The notes: generated by a model not told the origin, from the sequence alone. A stretch of 64,000 nucleotides of DNA from Acidobacteriaceae bacterium (GCA_003170825.1 PMYL01000013.1:20046-84045), one strand, 5' to 3'; counted from the stretch's first letter, positions 1-10,698 are shown. Program-made: numbers and translations.

Positions 1-1703
1 TCCACCGAGGGGAAGAAGTCCTGGCCGAGCCAGGGCGCCAAAATCCCGATTGAAGCCAGCGCAAACACCAGGAAGAGGATCAGAAAGACCGCCGCGTGGT
101 CCAGGCACAGGGTGAGCAGGCGCAGGTAGCCGTGGCGAAAGCTCTCAAAGCCGGACTCGAAACCCTGTTGAAAGCGAGTGAAGGGATTGCGGCTGGCGCG
201 CTTCCTGGCGGTTTCAGCGTCGTCATGCTCCTTGAGCAGGTACTTGGCCATGGTGGGCACCAGCGTGCGCGAGAGGAAATAGCTGGCCAGCATGGCGAAG
301 ACCACCGCCTCAGCCATGGGAACGAAAAGATACTTTGCCACGCCGCTCAAAAAGAACATGGGTACGAAGACGATGCAGATGGCAAGGGTGGAGACCAGGG
401 CAGGAACGGCGATCTGCGCCGAGCCGTCGAGGATGGATTGCTCGAGCTCCCCGCCTGATTCAAGATAGCGGTTAATGTTCTCGATGGCCACGGTCGCATC
501 GTCCACCAGGATGCCGACGGCCAGCGCAAACCCGCCCAGGGTCATGATGTTGATGGTCTCGTGGAGCATGGCGAGGACGCTGAGCGAGCAGAGAATAGAG
601 AGCGGAATGGAGACCGCGATAATTACCGTCGAGCGCCAACTGCCCAGAAAGACCAGGATCATGATGGCGGTGAGGCAGGCGGCGATGATGGCCTCGCGGA
701 CCACTCCGTTGATGGCGCCGCGCACGAAGATCGACTGGTCGGAGAGGGGGTTGATCTGCAGTTGCGGCGGCAGTTGGCCCTTGATGCTATCGAGCTTTTC
801 GCGAACACCGGCGATGATGTCCAGCGTGGAGGCCGAGCCGGTCTTCATGATACTCATCAAAATGGCGCGCTTGCCGTCCACCCTCACGATGTTGGTTTGC
901 GGGGGGTAGCCATCGCGTACGTGGGCCACGTCGCGGATGTAGATGATCGCGCCGTTCACCGCCTTGATCGGCAGGCTGTTCAATTCATCGACGATTGCAG
1001 GGGCGGAGTTGGTCTCGACCGAATACTCGAAACGGTCGATCTTCATGGTGCCGGAGGGCGCGATCAGGTTCTGCGCGGAGACGGCGTTGACCACATCGAC
1101 CGGGGAGAGCCCCTTGGCCTGGAGGGCGGCGAGGTCGATGTCCACCTGAATCTGGCGCTGCTTGCCGCCGTAGGGAAAGGGCGTCTGGGCTCCCTCGATG
1201 GTGGCCAGTTGGGTGCGGATGGTGTTGGTGCCCAGATCGAAGACCTGCTGCTCGTTCAGGCCCTGGCCGGCGATTCCCAACTGCAGCACGGGCACGCTGG
1301 AGGCGTTGTATTGAATGATGAACGGCGGCACCGAGCCGGGTGGCAGGGAGCGCAACTGCACCTGGCAGATCGCGGTCACCTGGGAAACAGCCACTCCGAT
1401 GTTCACATGCGGCTGGAAGAAGATCTTGATGATCCCGATGCCGTTGAGCGATTGCGACTCGATGTGCTCGATGTCGTTGACCGTGGTGGTCATGCCGCGT
1501 TCGCTGTTAGCGATGATGCGGGTGGACATCTCCTGCGCCGACATGCCGGTGTAGTTCCACACCACCGTCACCACGGGGATGTCGATGTTCGGAAAGATGT
1601 CCGTAGGCATCGTCAGGATGCTGTAGATGCCGAGGATCAGAATCAAAAGCGCAAAGACGACGAAGGTGTAGGGCCGCCGCAGCGCAAGCCGGACAATCCA
1701 CAT
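1..1703 (-). CDS. RND-family (AcrB/MdtB-like) efflux transporter, N-terminal part; runs off the left edge of the window
   Basis: Reverse-strand translation from the ATG at 1703 reads MWIVRLALRRPYTFVVFALLILILGIYSILTMPTDIFPNIDIPVVTVVWNYTGMSAQEMS, typical of RND inner-membrane pumps. Missing from the ORF track because it has no stop inside the window. Confidence 0.93.
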   Translation of the reverse strand, partial: MWIVRLALRRPYTFVVFALLILILGIYSILTMPTDIFPNIDIPVVTVVWNYTGMSAQEMSTRIIANSERGMTTTVNDIEHIESQSLNGIGIIKIFFQPHVNIGVAVSQVTAICQVQLRSLPPGSVPPFIIQYNASSVPVLQLGIAGQGLNEQQVFDLGTNTIRTQLATIEGAQTPFPYGGKQRQIQVDIDLAALQAKGLSPVDVVNAVSAQNLIAPSGTMKIDRFEYSVETNSAPAIVDELNSLPIKAVNGAIIYIRDVAHVRDGYPPQTNIVRVDGKRAILMSIMKTGSASTLDIIAGVREKLDSIKGQLPPQLQINPLSDQSIFVRGAINGVVREAIIAACLTAIMILVFLGSWRSTVIIAVSIPLSILCSLSVLAMLHETINIMTLGGFALAVGILVDDATVAIENINRYLESGGELEQSILDGSAQIAVPALVSTLAICIVFVPMFFLSGVAKYLFVPMAEAVVFAMLASYFLSRTLVPTMAKYLLKEHDDAETARKRASRNPFTRFQQGFESGFESFRHGYLRLLTLCLDHAAVFLILFLVFALASIGILAPWLGQDFFPSV

Positions 1704-2067
1704 AAGGCAGGTACTCGCTCCTGAGCCGGGTTGTTGTTAGCGGTGTTGCGCCTGACCGGCTTGCCCGCGGCCATGAAGACAAGAGAACGGGTCAGCGAGG
1801 ACACTGGTCCGGTCTCGACCGGCTCACCGGGTTCCGGACGGCAAAGCCGCCAAGGCCCAAACCAACATACAGTTGAAACTACAATGGTAGTCGAAGTTGC
1901 GCGCTAAACGCGCAAGGGGGAACAAAAGCGGCTGTCGGCACAAGTTTAAGACGCTCAAAACGACGAAAAGGCCGCAATTTCGGGGCTTGTACATCCCGTG
2001 ATGTGAACCGCTTCGAGCGGCTCTGGAGAGGCACTGAACTGTTTCGCTAACCTGCAGGCTCGCTGAC

Positions 2068-3840
2068 TCAGTCCGCGAACACTTCTTCTTCCACCTTTGC
2101 CCGCTCGATCAGCTTCACCGGATAGTAGGCATTGCGCGTGTACTGCTTCACCATGCGGTTGGTGTTGAAGTAGGAGCCGTTGAAGGCCAGCGTATTGCGC
2201 ATCAGGCGGGCCCACTTCTCCGGCGCCTCCAGGTAAAGCGGAACCACGGCGGTCTCCAGCTTCTTGTAGAGCGAGTTCGCTTCCTCGGCATCGTTGGCGC
2301 CGTCCTCGATGGCCCAGCCGGTGTAGCCCTCGATGCAGCCCTCGATCCACCACCCATCCAGAATCGACAGGCTGGGGACGCCGTTCATCGCGGCCTTCAT
2401 GCCGCTCGTCCCGGAGGCTTCATAGGGCCGCCTGGGCGTGTTCACCCACACATCCACGCCGGCCGTCATCAGCGCGCCCAGGTCCCAGCCGTAGTTTTCG
2501 AGATAAACGATCCTGAGCACGCCGTTCGAGAACCTGGCGGCATCTTCGTAGACCTGCTGGATCAGCGCCTTGCCGGGCTCGTCCTGTGGATGGGCCTTGC
2601 CGGCATAGATAATCTGCAACCCGCCCGCCGCGGCGGCAATCTCCGCAAGCCGCTCGGGATCGGTGAACAGCAGGGTGGCGCGCTTGTAGGTGGCCACGCG
2701 CCGGGCAAAGCCCAGTGTGAGCACCTTGGGATTGAGCACCAGCCCGGTGCGCGCGGCAACCTCGGCCAGCAACTCCCGTTTGGCGCGGGCGTGCGCCGCA
2801 AGAATGTCCTTCTCCGACAGGTCGATCGCGTTGCGCAGGTAGAGAGAATCGCGCCGCCACGAGGAAAAGTTCGCATCCAGCAACTGTTGAATCGGCTCGG
2901 AAATCCATGTCGGCGCGTGAACGCCGTTGGTGATCGAGTCGATCGCAAACTCCGGGAACATCCCACGGGTGACCTTGGCATGTTGCATGGTCACGCCGTT
3001 GGCATAGCGCGAGAAGCGCAGCGCCAGCAGCGTCATGTTCAGCATGCCGTCGCGAAAACAACCCAGCTTTTCCAGGCGCGCGGTCCTGTCGCCTCCGAGA
3101 ATGCGAATGGTCTGCTCAGTGGAGAAGCGATCGTGGCCGGCCGGAACCGGGGTGTGGGTGGTGAAGACGCACTTCTGGCGCACTTGCTCGATGTCGGTTT
3201 CAGTGGCCTCGCCGAGCGGTCCGCCGGCCAACTGGCTTTCCAGCAGCGCCAGCGTCAGCAGCGCGGCATGGCCCTCGTTCATGTGGTAGACATTCACTCT
3301 GTGACCGAGCGCGTTCGCCATGCGTGCGCCACCCATGCCCAGCACGATCTCCTGCTGCAAGCGGTAGTTGGTGTCGCCGCCGTACAGATGATCGGTCAGC
3401 CCGCGATCCCATCCCGAATTTCCATCCAGATCCGTATCCAGCAGGTAGATCGGCAGCACGTGTCCGTAGCGGCCTACCAGTTCATAGCGCCAGGCACGCA
3501 CTGTCACAATGCGGTCTTCCACTGTGACCGTAACCCGCGCCGGCTCCTCGACGCAGAAGTCGGAGGGATTCCACGGTTGAACATCCTCGCTCTGCACGCC
3601 TTTGCTGTCCAGGTGCTGCTGGAAGTATCCCTTGCGGTGCAGCAGCGTGAAGGCCACCAGGGGAACTCCAACGTCGGCCGCGGAACGCATCGTGTCTCCG
3701 GCCAACACCCCCAGGCCGCCGGAGTAGGTGGGCATGGCGGGGTTGATCGCGATCTCCATCGAGAAGTACGCGACCACTCCCGCAGAGGGGAGAGTTTCGT
3801 ACGAGAACGGCTTGGACGATGTCGTTTGCATGTCTTTCAT
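2068..3840 (-). CDS. glgP: Alpha-glucan (glycogen/maltodextrin) phosphorylase family protein
   Basis: 590-aa [39 protein letters not shown] and [32 protein letters not shown] are alpha-glucan phosphorylase hallmarks. Confidence 0.92.
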   Translation of the reverse strand: MKDMQTTSSKPFSYETLPSAGVVAYFSMEIAINPAMPTYSGGLGVLAGDTMRSAADVGVPLVAFTLLHRKGYFQQHLDSKGVQSEDVQPWNPSDFCVEEPARVTVTVEDRIVTVRAWRYELVGRYGHVLPIYLLDTDLDGNSGWDRGLTDHLYGGDTNYRLQQEIVLGMGGARMANALGHRVNVYHMNEGHAALLTLALLESQLAGGPLGEATETDIEQVRQKCVFTTHTPVPAGHDRFSTEQTIRILGGDRTARLEKLGCFRDGMLNMTLLALRFSRYANGVTMQHAKVTRGMFPEFAIDSITNGVHAPTWISEPIQQLLDANFSSWRRDSLYLRNAIDLSEKDILAAHARAKRELLAEVAARTGLVLNPKVLTLGFARRVATYKRATLLFTDPERLAEIAAAAGGLQIIYAGKAHPQDEPGKALIQQVYEDAARFSNGVLRIVYLENYGWDLGALMTAGVDVWVNTPRRPYEASGTSGMKAAMNGVPSLSILDGWWIEGCIEGYTGWAIEDGANDAEEANSLYKKLETAVVPLYLEAPEKWARLMRNTLAFNGSYFNTNRMVKQYTRNAYYPVKLIERAKVEEEVFAD

Positions 3841-4129
3841 TGTCTCCGTGCCGCTCTATAAAATCTGCAAAGCGACGCACAGCGCATCTTGGATCCGGAG
3901 GGGTATTCTGCGCACTGTTCCCGGCACGGTCCTGATTTGAGTCAAACTCCACTCATTTTAGCAAGAGAGGCGGATCTCCAGTGGCTACCTTAGCCCGCAC
4001 AAGACCTGCCAGGAAGCACGATTCCGTAAACTTCGATAACACATTTGCACCATTCACAACCGAGATCGTCAATAGGCGCTGCCGGGGTTGCGCGGGGGCG
4101 CCGGAGGGCATCCTCCCTGCGAAGGCGGC

Positions 4130-5320
4130 CTATTTCACCCGGTGAGCGCCTCCTGAAGCGTGGCAGATGTGAATCTGGGGCACGATGCCGGTTTGGGCCG
4201 CGTAACGCCCGCCCAGCGCCTCGACAAATGCAGCGGCCTGGCTCTGTTCCACGAGGTTGATGGTGCAGCCGCCAAATCCTCCGCCCGTCAATCGCGCGCC
4301 GATCAGTCCCGGCAAATCCTGCGCCAGGGCCACCATGGCGTCGGCCTCCACGCAACTGCCCTCGAAGTCCCGGCTATAGCTGGCGTGCGCCTCGGCCATC
4401 AGCCGGCCCAGTTCAGCCAGGTCGCCCTTGGCCAGCACCTCGGCGGCCGCCACCGTGCGCAGGTTTTCGCTAATCACGTGGCGGGCGCGCAGGAGCGATT
4501 TGGGCGTCATCTCGTGGCCCCACTTTTCCAGATCCTCCAGCGTCGCATCGCGCAGGAACGGCACACCCGGACGGTGGCTGGCAATGACCGCGCAGGCAGC
4601 CTCGGATTCCGCCCGGCGCGTGGGATAATCGCCTCCGGCAACCGAGTGCCTGACCATGGTGTTGGCGATCACCAGCGCCACGTTGGCCGGAATCGGCGCC
4701 AGCTTGAAGCTCAGGTCGCGGCAATCCAGCAGCAGGGCGTGGTTCTGTTTGCCGTTGGCGGAGATGAACTGGTCCATGATGCCGCAATTAGCGCCCACAA
4801 ACTCGTTCTCCGCCCGCTGGCAGAGCCGGGCCAGCACGGGGCCCGGATAGCTGACGCCAATGAGCGACAAGACCGCCAGAGCCGTTGCGACCTCGACGGC
4901 AGCCGAGCTCGACAGCCCCGAACCCAGCGGAACGTCGCCCCACAGGCTCAGGCTGAAGCCGGGAATCGCATGGCCCTCCCCAGCCAGGATCGCAACCACC
5001 CCCAGCGGGTAGTCGGTCCAGTGCCGGCTGCCCATGGCGGGCAGCGCTGCTGCCTCAAAGGCCCGCTCCTGGCCGTAATTCTCGGAGTAGAGAACGATCT
5101 TGCCGTCGGTGCGCGGCGAGATGCCGGACAGGGTAGCGAAGTCGATAGCCGCGGGCATGACAAAGCCCTCGGCATAATCGGTATGCTCGCCGATCAGGTT
5201 CACGCGGCCCGGCGCTGCAAAGATCGCCGGCTCTGCCTGGAAGCGGGCAAGGTGCATGGAACGGAAAACGGCAGGATCATGCATGCCGGTCAACACCCTG
5301 AATGGATTCGAACTCGACAT
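4130..5320 (-). CDS. galK: Galactokinase
   Basis: GRVNLIGEHTDYAEGFVMPAAI, PLGSGLSSSAAVEVATA and TGGGFGGCTINLV GHMP-kinase/galactokinase motifs. Confidence 0.95.
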   Translation of the reverse strand: MSSSNPFRVLTGMHDPAVFRSMHLARFQAEPAIFAAPGRVNLIGEHTDYAEGFVMPAAIDFATLSGISPRTDGKIVLYSENYGQERAFEAAALPAMGSRHWTDYPLGVVAILAGEGHAIPGFSLSLWGDVPLGSGLSSSAAVEVATALAVLSLIGVSYPGPVLARLCQRAENEFVGANCGIMDQFISANGKQNHALLLDCRDLSFKLAPIPANVALVIANTMVRHSVAGGDYPTRRAESEAACAVIASHRPGVPFLRDATLEDLEKWGHEMTPKSLLRARHVISENLRTVAAAEVLAKGDLAELGRLMAEAHASYSRDFEGSCVEADAMVALAQDLPGLIGARLTGGGFGGCTINLVEQSQAAAFVEALGGRYAAQTGIVPQIHICHASGGAHRVK

Positions 5321-6257
5321 TCATGGGCCAGGAAAAGGATTCGCCAGGAGCCAGCACGCGGGACCACGGCCCGATCTTCGCCAGGGAGTCCACGAGCGCG
5401 GTGGCCGGCTCCAGCGCCACGCAGACTTGTTTCGGTCCCGGTCTCTCCGGCCAGCCGCCGTAACAGGCCCACAGTCCCAGATAGGGCGTCGCCGCCGGGT
5501 CAAAGCTGACCCTGATTCGCACGCCTGCGTGGGGCCGCTCCAGCGCGCACCAGTTTTCCGATTCACTGAGCGGGCCGGCAAACAACTTATCGCCGATGCC
5601 CGACTCTGGCGGTTGCGCCACGCTCAAGTCGGTCTGGCTGCCATTGGCCAGCGTGGCGATGGGCCAGGCAACCAGCGCGCCGGCCTTTCCTAAACGGTCG
5701 CCAACACCACCCTCCAGGAGCAGCTCGCGAATGGAGCTCGGCAGGATGATGCGATCTCCCGCCTCCGCCACAAATAAAGAATGCGCGGCCCAGGACCAGG
5801 GCGCCGGGTAGCCGCCGGTATTGGTCACCGTGTAGTCGAGGCTCAATTGCCAGCCCTTGCCCGTTTCTGTCAACGTCACCGTACGCTCCAGCGCAAGCGG
5901 CAGCGAAAAACACTCCCCGCGGAAGGTGGCGGAATTGGCGCTTCTTGCCACCGGTTGCCAAACCACCCGCCAAATATCTCCGTGATCGGGGATGTTGACC
6001 GGGCCATCGGCGGTTTCCACCGTGCAAGGGGCAACCGAAGGCAGGCACTCGTCCCAGCCGCTGGCGTCGCTCGCAGCAAACGGCATCGTCCGGGTGCGCG
6101 GCGCATAGGCGGCCAGCGGGGCCTGTAGCAGCTCGTGGCCGCTCACGCGGATGGAGGCGATCTTGCCGCCCAGGCGGGGAAGGATGGTCACCGAGCAACT
6201 CCCCACCCGAATAAGAACGTTTTCTTCCGCAGCCCCAATTCCTCTTGCTTCTGCCAT
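5277..6257 (-). CDS. Aldose-1-epimerase / galactose-mutarotase-fold protein
   Basis: Internal ATG at 6257 (MAEARGIGAAEENVLIRVGSCSVTILPRLGGKIASI...); 3' end overlaps galK; mutarotase-like sequence and gal context. Confidence 0.75.
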   Translation of the reverse strand: MAEARGIGAAEENVLIRVGSCSVTILPRLGGKIASIRVSGHELLQAPLAAYAPRTRTMPFAASDASGWDECLPSVAPCTVETADGPVNIPDHGDIWRVVWQPVARSANSATFRGECFSLPLALERTVTLTETGKGWQLSLDYTVTNTGGYPAPWSWAAHSLFVAEAGDRIILPSSIRELLLEGGVGDRLGKAGALVAWPIATLANGSQTDLSVAQPPESGIGDKLFAGPLSESENWCALERPHAGVRIRVSFDPAATPYLGLWACYGGWPERPGPKQVCVALEPATALVDSLAKIGPWSRVLAPGESFSWPMNVEFESIQGVDRHA

Positions 6258-6262
6258 CCGAC

Positions 6263-7639
6263 CTATCCTCCCATGACTTCCGCGCAGGCCGCGGTCAATC
6301 GTTCCCATATCCTGTCCAGCCACGCCTCGTGCTCGGGCTTCATCAATACTGAGCGAAGGCAAGTCACCAACCCAGCGCCGTTCGCCGCACAAAGCTCCGG
6401 CTCAAACCCAGCCGCCGGCCGAAACCATGTCAGCGGCAATTCTACAAGGGCCAGATGCAAATCCCGCGCGGCGCAGGCTGCAAAAACACGTTGCGCCAGC
6501 TCCGAGGCCAGTTCCTTGTTCTCCGCATTCAGCTTCCACACCACAATATCCAGCTCCGGAGGCGTGTCAGCCAGCGTCTGGAAGCGGTCATCCTGACGCA
6601 ACCGCCGGTCCAGCTCCAGGGCCGCCGCACGGCCGCGAGCCAGCCCACGGGCAAACTCGCCTCCCGGCGTGAGCGGCAAAAGCTGCTGCGTGGCCCACAA
6701 GGCTACCGCCGCCGCGCCGGCCCGCGAGCACTCCAGGCTTATCTCCCCCAGGTGCAACTGCCTGGAGGTGAAGTAGGTGTAGGGCGAATCGTGCTTATAG
6801 AAGCGCCCCACCGCCGGGTCGCGGAACAGCACGCACCCGCAGCCGTAAGGCTGCAAACCGTGCTTGTGCGGGTCGATCGCGATCGAGTCGGCCTGGTCGA
6901 TGGCCGCGTAAGCCCTCCGCGCTGGCTCGTCCAAAGCCTCTGGGATCAGCCGGAAATAGCCGCCGTAGGCCGCATCCACATGCACCCGGAAGCCGTATTT
7001 TTGTTTGAGCGCCAGCACCTCGTCCAGCGGGTCCACCGCGCCCGTGGCCGTTGTGCCCAGCGTGACTACAACCGTGCCCACATCGCCCCGGCGCAGCTCG
7101 GTCTCCAGCGCCTCCATACTCATGTGCCCGCGGCTGTCGGCTGGAATGTTTGCGTACTCCAGCTTGAGCACGGCGGAGATGCGTTTATGGGTGTAGTGCG
7201 CTTGCTCCGACCCCACAATTCGCCGTCCCGGCGCCAACTGCCCGGCCACCCACAGCGCCTCCAGGTTGGCCAGCGTTCCGCTCGAAGCCAGGTGGCCCAG
7301 AAACTCCGTCCAGCCGAACATCCCGGCGATCCCTTGGACGGCCTCAATCTCCATCTCCGAGCTGGCCCGGCCGCCGTCGCGCGCATGGTTGTTCGGGTTG
7401 AGGTTCATGGCCAGCGCATAGGCGGCCCGCGCCACCGGATGCGGCGGCTTCAGCATCTGTCCAGCATAGAGAGGGTGAAAATAGGGGTAGTTGTCCCCCA
7501 GCCGGTGCGCCGTTGCCTCCAAAACCTGGGCCATCGCCCCTGGATCGACGGCGGTTTCAAAGGGCGGAAGAGAGGTGAACTCCGCCTCAAGCAGCTCGGT
7601 GGCGCGGGAAAGCAGGCCGGGGACTGGATCCTGGAGCAT
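6263..7639 (-). CDS. Pyridoxal-phosphate-dependent (group II / aromatic amino acid) decarboxylase family protein
   Basis: HVDAAYGGYFRLIPEA...SIAIDPHKHGLQPYGCGCVLFRD, the PLP-lysine region of group II decarboxylases. Confidence 0.9.
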   Translation of the reverse strand: MLQDPVPGLLSRATELLEAEFTSLPPFETAVDPGAMAQVLEATAHRLGDNYPYFHPLYAGQMLKPPHPVARAAYALAMNLNPNNHARDGGRASSEMEIEAVQGIAGMFGWTEFLGHLASSGTLANLEALWVAGQLAPGRRIVGSEQAHYTHKRISAVLKLEYANIPADSRGHMSMEALETELRRGDVGTVVVTLGTTATGAVDPLDEVLALKQKYGFRVHVDAAYGGYFRLIPEALDEPARRAYAAIDQADSIAIDPHKHGLQPYGCGCVLFRDPAVGRFYKHDSPYTYFTSRQLHLGEISLECSRAGAAAVALWATQQLLPLTPGGEFARGLARGRAAALELDRRLRQDDRFQTLADTPPELDIVVWKLNAENKELASELAQRVFAACAARDLHLALVELPLTWFRPAAGFEPELCAANGAGLVTCLRSVLMKPEHEAWLDRIWERLTAACAEVMGG

Positions 7640-7890
7640 GACGACCTCTCACACTATCACAAATAGAGGCATGATTATAAACCCATATTGGTCAATAGAT
7701 TCCGGAAGTGGGAATCGCGGGATGGGACGAAACGCAAAAATTTCCGCATTGTTTTTCCAGCGGAATGGTACACTGTCGTCAGCGTTAGAGTCGAACCGGG
7801 CGTGAGCAGTAACTCGCCCAACCAAGCAAGATTCTGCCAGTGGTCGCTCCGATTCATCCAGCGCAATTCAATCCAGGAAACACGATCAAA

Positions 7891-8097
7891 ATGGAACAAG
7901 GTACTGTGAAGTGGTTCAATGACGCGAAGGGCTTCGGCTTTATCTCGCGCCAGAACGGCGAAGATGTCTTTGTGCACTACTCTGCAATCACCTCCAGTGG
8001 TTTCAAGAGTTTGCAGGAAGGGCAAGCCGTGCAGTTCAACGTGGTGAAGGGGCCCAAGGGCTGGCAGGCTGCCGACGTGCAGCCGCTCGAAACCTGA
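7891..8097 (+). CDS. cspA: Cold-shock domain protein (CspA family)
   Basis: [66 protein letters not shown]1/RNP2 motifs. Confidence 0.97.
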   Translation: MEQGTVKWFNDAKGFGFISRQNGEDVFVHYSAITSSGFKSLQEGQAVQFNVVKGPKGWQAADVQPLET

Positions 8098-8121
8098 AGG
8101 CCGGATTCCGGCAGAATCTAG

Positions 8122-8169
8122 CAGACACAAGCGAGGGCTGGGAGCAATCCCAGCCCTCGCTTGTGTCTG
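8122..8169 (+). terminator. Perfect 22-bp inverted repeat with GCAA loop directly downstream of the cold-shock gene
   Basis: cagacacaagcgagggctggga-gcaa-tcccagccctcgcttgtgtctg; no clear U-tract on either side. Confidence 0.7.
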
Positions 8170-8238
8170 TGCGCCTGTGGATCATCCTGTTTCAGAAATA
8201 GGATGACAGCTGGAGCATCACCGGTGAGAATTGGACCC

Positions 8239-9564
8239 TCAGCATGGCTCTGCTGCGGCTGGGGATGGGGCATGGGCGGAACAGCGCCGCACGTAGACCC
8301 ACAGATAGAAAATGACCATGACCAACAGGATGAGCGGGGCAGGAAAGACCTGCACAGCCATTAGTATCTGCCCGGACAGCCCCGTCGCGGGCAGGTGCGA
8401 ATTGTTGATGAAACCAAGGAGAATTGCCCACGGAATATCTCCGGTCAACACGAACCCCGCGGTATTCACTAAGAGCGCGAACCAGCCGATCAGTCCGCCC
8501 TCGGCCCATAGCATGGCGCAAGCGGGAACCGTGAGCAGCAGCAGCTTGGCGTCGACTTGCCGATGATAGACAGGCAGCATGGAAAGAGCCGCGATTGCCG
8601 CGAGCGCCAGCCAGGCTCTCGCGAGCGAGGGGCGGGATCGCAGAGTGACGAACGCCCATAGGAGCAGGAGTGGCGCACAGATAAGATAGCTGGCTGGATT
8701 GTAGATGCGCGGGTCGTCCCGGAAGACGCTGATGGCCGTTTGCAGGCTTATCAACATATCGAGGCCGTGGCCACCCGTTGAAGCGAGGCCGGGGTCGTTG
8801 ATACCGCCGTGTACCGAAAACGCCAAAATATTGGAGTGCAGTTCCCGCATCCAATGCGGCGCCACCTGCCAAACCCACAGGACGCCCGGCAGGCTGATTG
8901 CAACCGCCGCGAGGAGGGTCTGCAGTGCGCGTTTGCGGTAAACTCCGCCGGCCAATAAGAAGTAGAGCCAGACCAGGCCCGTATCGTGCGGCTTGATTGC
9001 GAGGCTGACCGCAAGACACAGGATGCCGGCCGGGACAAACCGCTCCCGAAGAAAGCACCAGACGGCCACCGCGCAAAGGCTTACAACAATTCCGGCCGCA
9101 TTGCCTGTAACAATCAGAATTTCGCTGTTGGCGAGAAGGAAGCCGATCAGGGCCCCAGAGAGGATTGGCGCGTAATTTGCCCCGAGATTCCAAATCAGGA
9201 ACGAGGCAAAAATGAAGCTCCCGACGGTGAGTGTCATCCAAAGCATGCGCGCAGGCCCCCAGGGCAGCATCGCGAAGGGAACCGTGAAAGAAAATGCGGT
9301 TGGCGGGTATACATTCTGCGTCGCAATCTGGCGAACCATCGCGGTATCCGATGGGCGGTCTCCCCCCTCTGCCCGATAGATGCGCAGTACTTCACCTTCC
9401 ATGTACGGGTCGTCATGTTGAATAAGACATCGCGCGGGATAGTAAAGTGCCCTGAAATCTGCCAATGGGGAAGGAGCGGCGTTCTCCAGGGCGGCGCCCA
9501 GCAAAATAAACACCACGCTTCCCAGCAGCAGCAAATACAGGCCATCGAGCCGCGCTCTTGTCAT
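8239..9564 (-). CDS. DUF2029 / GT87-like polytopic membrane glycosyltransferase
   Basis: Multi-TM 441-aa ORF with PLADFRALYYPARCLIQHDDPY near the N-terminus and KPHDTGLVWLYFLLAGG, typical of GT87/DUF2029. Confidence 0.8.
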   Translation of the reverse strand: MTRARLDGLYLLLLGSVVFILLGAALENAAPSPLADFRALYYPARCLIQHDDPYMEGEVLRIYRAEGGDRPSDTAMVRQIATQNVYPPTAFSFTVPFAMLPWGPARMLWMTLTVGSFIFASFLIWNLGANYAPILSGALIGFLLANSEILIVTGNAAGIVVSLCAVAVWCFLRERFVPAGILCLAVSLAIKPHDTGLVWLYFLLAGGVYRKRALQTLLAAVAISLPGVLWVWQVAPHWMRELHSNILAFSVHGGINDPGLASTGGHGLDMLISLQTAISVFRDDPRIYNPASYLICAPLLLLWAFVTLRSRPSLARAWLALAAIAALSMLPVYHRQVDAKLLLLTVPACAMLWAEGGLIGWFALLVNTAGFVLTGDIPWAILLGFINNSHLPATGLSGQILMAVQVFPAPLILLVMVIFYLWVYVRRCSAHAPSPAAAEPC

Positions 9565-9777
9565 CTTGAGCCTCTCTCTGTCTTCTTTCCGGGGAGCGGT
9601 TTGAGGGTCTAGCCGCCGAACCGCATCTATGATCGTACATGAGGCCGCGGGCCGGCCGGTTGCCGGACAGCCAAGTATATAATTTCAAGAACATGTGATG
9701 CGGCTGGGGCATCACCGGCGAGAATGGCAATACGGAATAAGGTATTTGCCTGATTGCAGCAGCCTGAAACTGTTAGG

Positions 9778-10506
9778 ATGTCCGAAGTGAAATCCAACGA
9801 CGAGATAGAACCCTGCCTCACGGCGGTGATGCCGGTCTACAATGAGTCCGCCACCGTGGCCGAGGTCGTCAAGGCGGTGTTGGCGCAGCGTCCAGTGCAG
9901 CAACTGGTCATTGTGGATGACTGCTCGCGGGACGGCACTTGGGACCAACTCCAGCCGCTCGCGCAAATCGAACCGCGCATCAAGCTCATCCGGCACGAAG
10001 TGAATCAGGGCAAGGGCGCGGCGTTACGCACCGGCATCGCGCACGCGACTTCGGAAATCGTCATCATTCAGGATGCGGATCTGGAATACGACCCGGCCGA
10101 GTATTGCCGGTTGATCGCGCCGATTCTGTCCGGCAGGGCGGACGTGGTCTTCGGTTCGCGCTTTCGCGGCGGCACCGGCGCCTGCCGGGTCTTGTATTAC
10201 TGGCATTCGGTCGGGAACAACTTTCTCACCATGTGTTCGAACATGGCCACGGATTTGAACCTCACGGATATGGAGACGGGATACAAAACCTTCCGCCGCG
10301 AAGTGATCCAGCAGATCCGGATCGAGGAAAACCGCTTCGGATTCGAGCCGGAAATCACGGCCAAAGTTGCAAAAGCGAAGGTACGTATTTACGAGGTCGG
10401 AATATCCTACACTGGCCGCACGTACGCCGAGGGCAAAAAAATTGGCTGGCGAGACGGTTTCCACGCGCTGTGGTGCATTTGGAAATATAACTTTTGGCGC
10501 AAATGA
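9778..10506 (+). CDS. Family 2 glycosyltransferase (dolichyl-phosphate-mannose synthase-like)
   Basis: TAVMPVYNESATVAEVVKAVLAQ...IVIIQDADLEYDPAEY...VVFGSRFRGG; GT-A DxD. Confidence 0.93.
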   Translation: MSEVKSNDEIEPCLTAVMPVYNESATVAEVVKAVLAQRPVQQLVIVDDCSRDGTWDQLQPLAQIEPRIKLIRHEVNQGKGAALRTGIAHATSEIVIIQDADLEYDPAEYCRLIAPILSGRADVVFGSRFRGGTGACRVLYYWHSVGNNFLTMCSNMATDLNLTDMETGYKTFRREVIQQIRIEENRFGFEPEITAKVAKAKVRIYEVGISYTGRTYAEGKKIGWRDGFHALWCIWKYNFWRK

Positions 10507-10698
10507 CCGGTAAGCCCAACGCATTGGCCAAAAACTGATTTTGAATTCGCCGCGCATCAAGGCAAGGAACGATCCTTTGACGTGGCTGCGGTGCGGCTGT
10601 TTGACCGGGCGATTTTTCCGCTGGTCCATGGCTTTGAATCGCGCATTTGTCCACCGCCCATTGGCCAAAGCCTGATGGCGGTAGCGGCCGCTCGCTAA
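10507..10698 (+). pseudogene. In-frame downstream extension resembling a class I methyltransferase C-terminus
   Basis: After the TGA at 10504-10506 the same frame is open for 63 codons: ...FDVAAVRLFDRAIFPLVHGFESRICPPPIGQSLMAVAAAR*, resembling the C-terminal PPxGxxLLxVARx end of SAM methyltransferases. Confidence 0.45.

Noticed and set aside
561-1724. 387-aa plus-strand ORF at the left edge
   Set aside because: Antisense shadow of the RND transporter; His/Asp/Arg-rich composition typical of GC-rich antisense frames.
1897-1915. ttgcgcg-ctaaa-cgcgcaa hairpin near the RND promoter region as a riboswitch
   Set aside because: Only a short stem; no supporting conserved elements visible.
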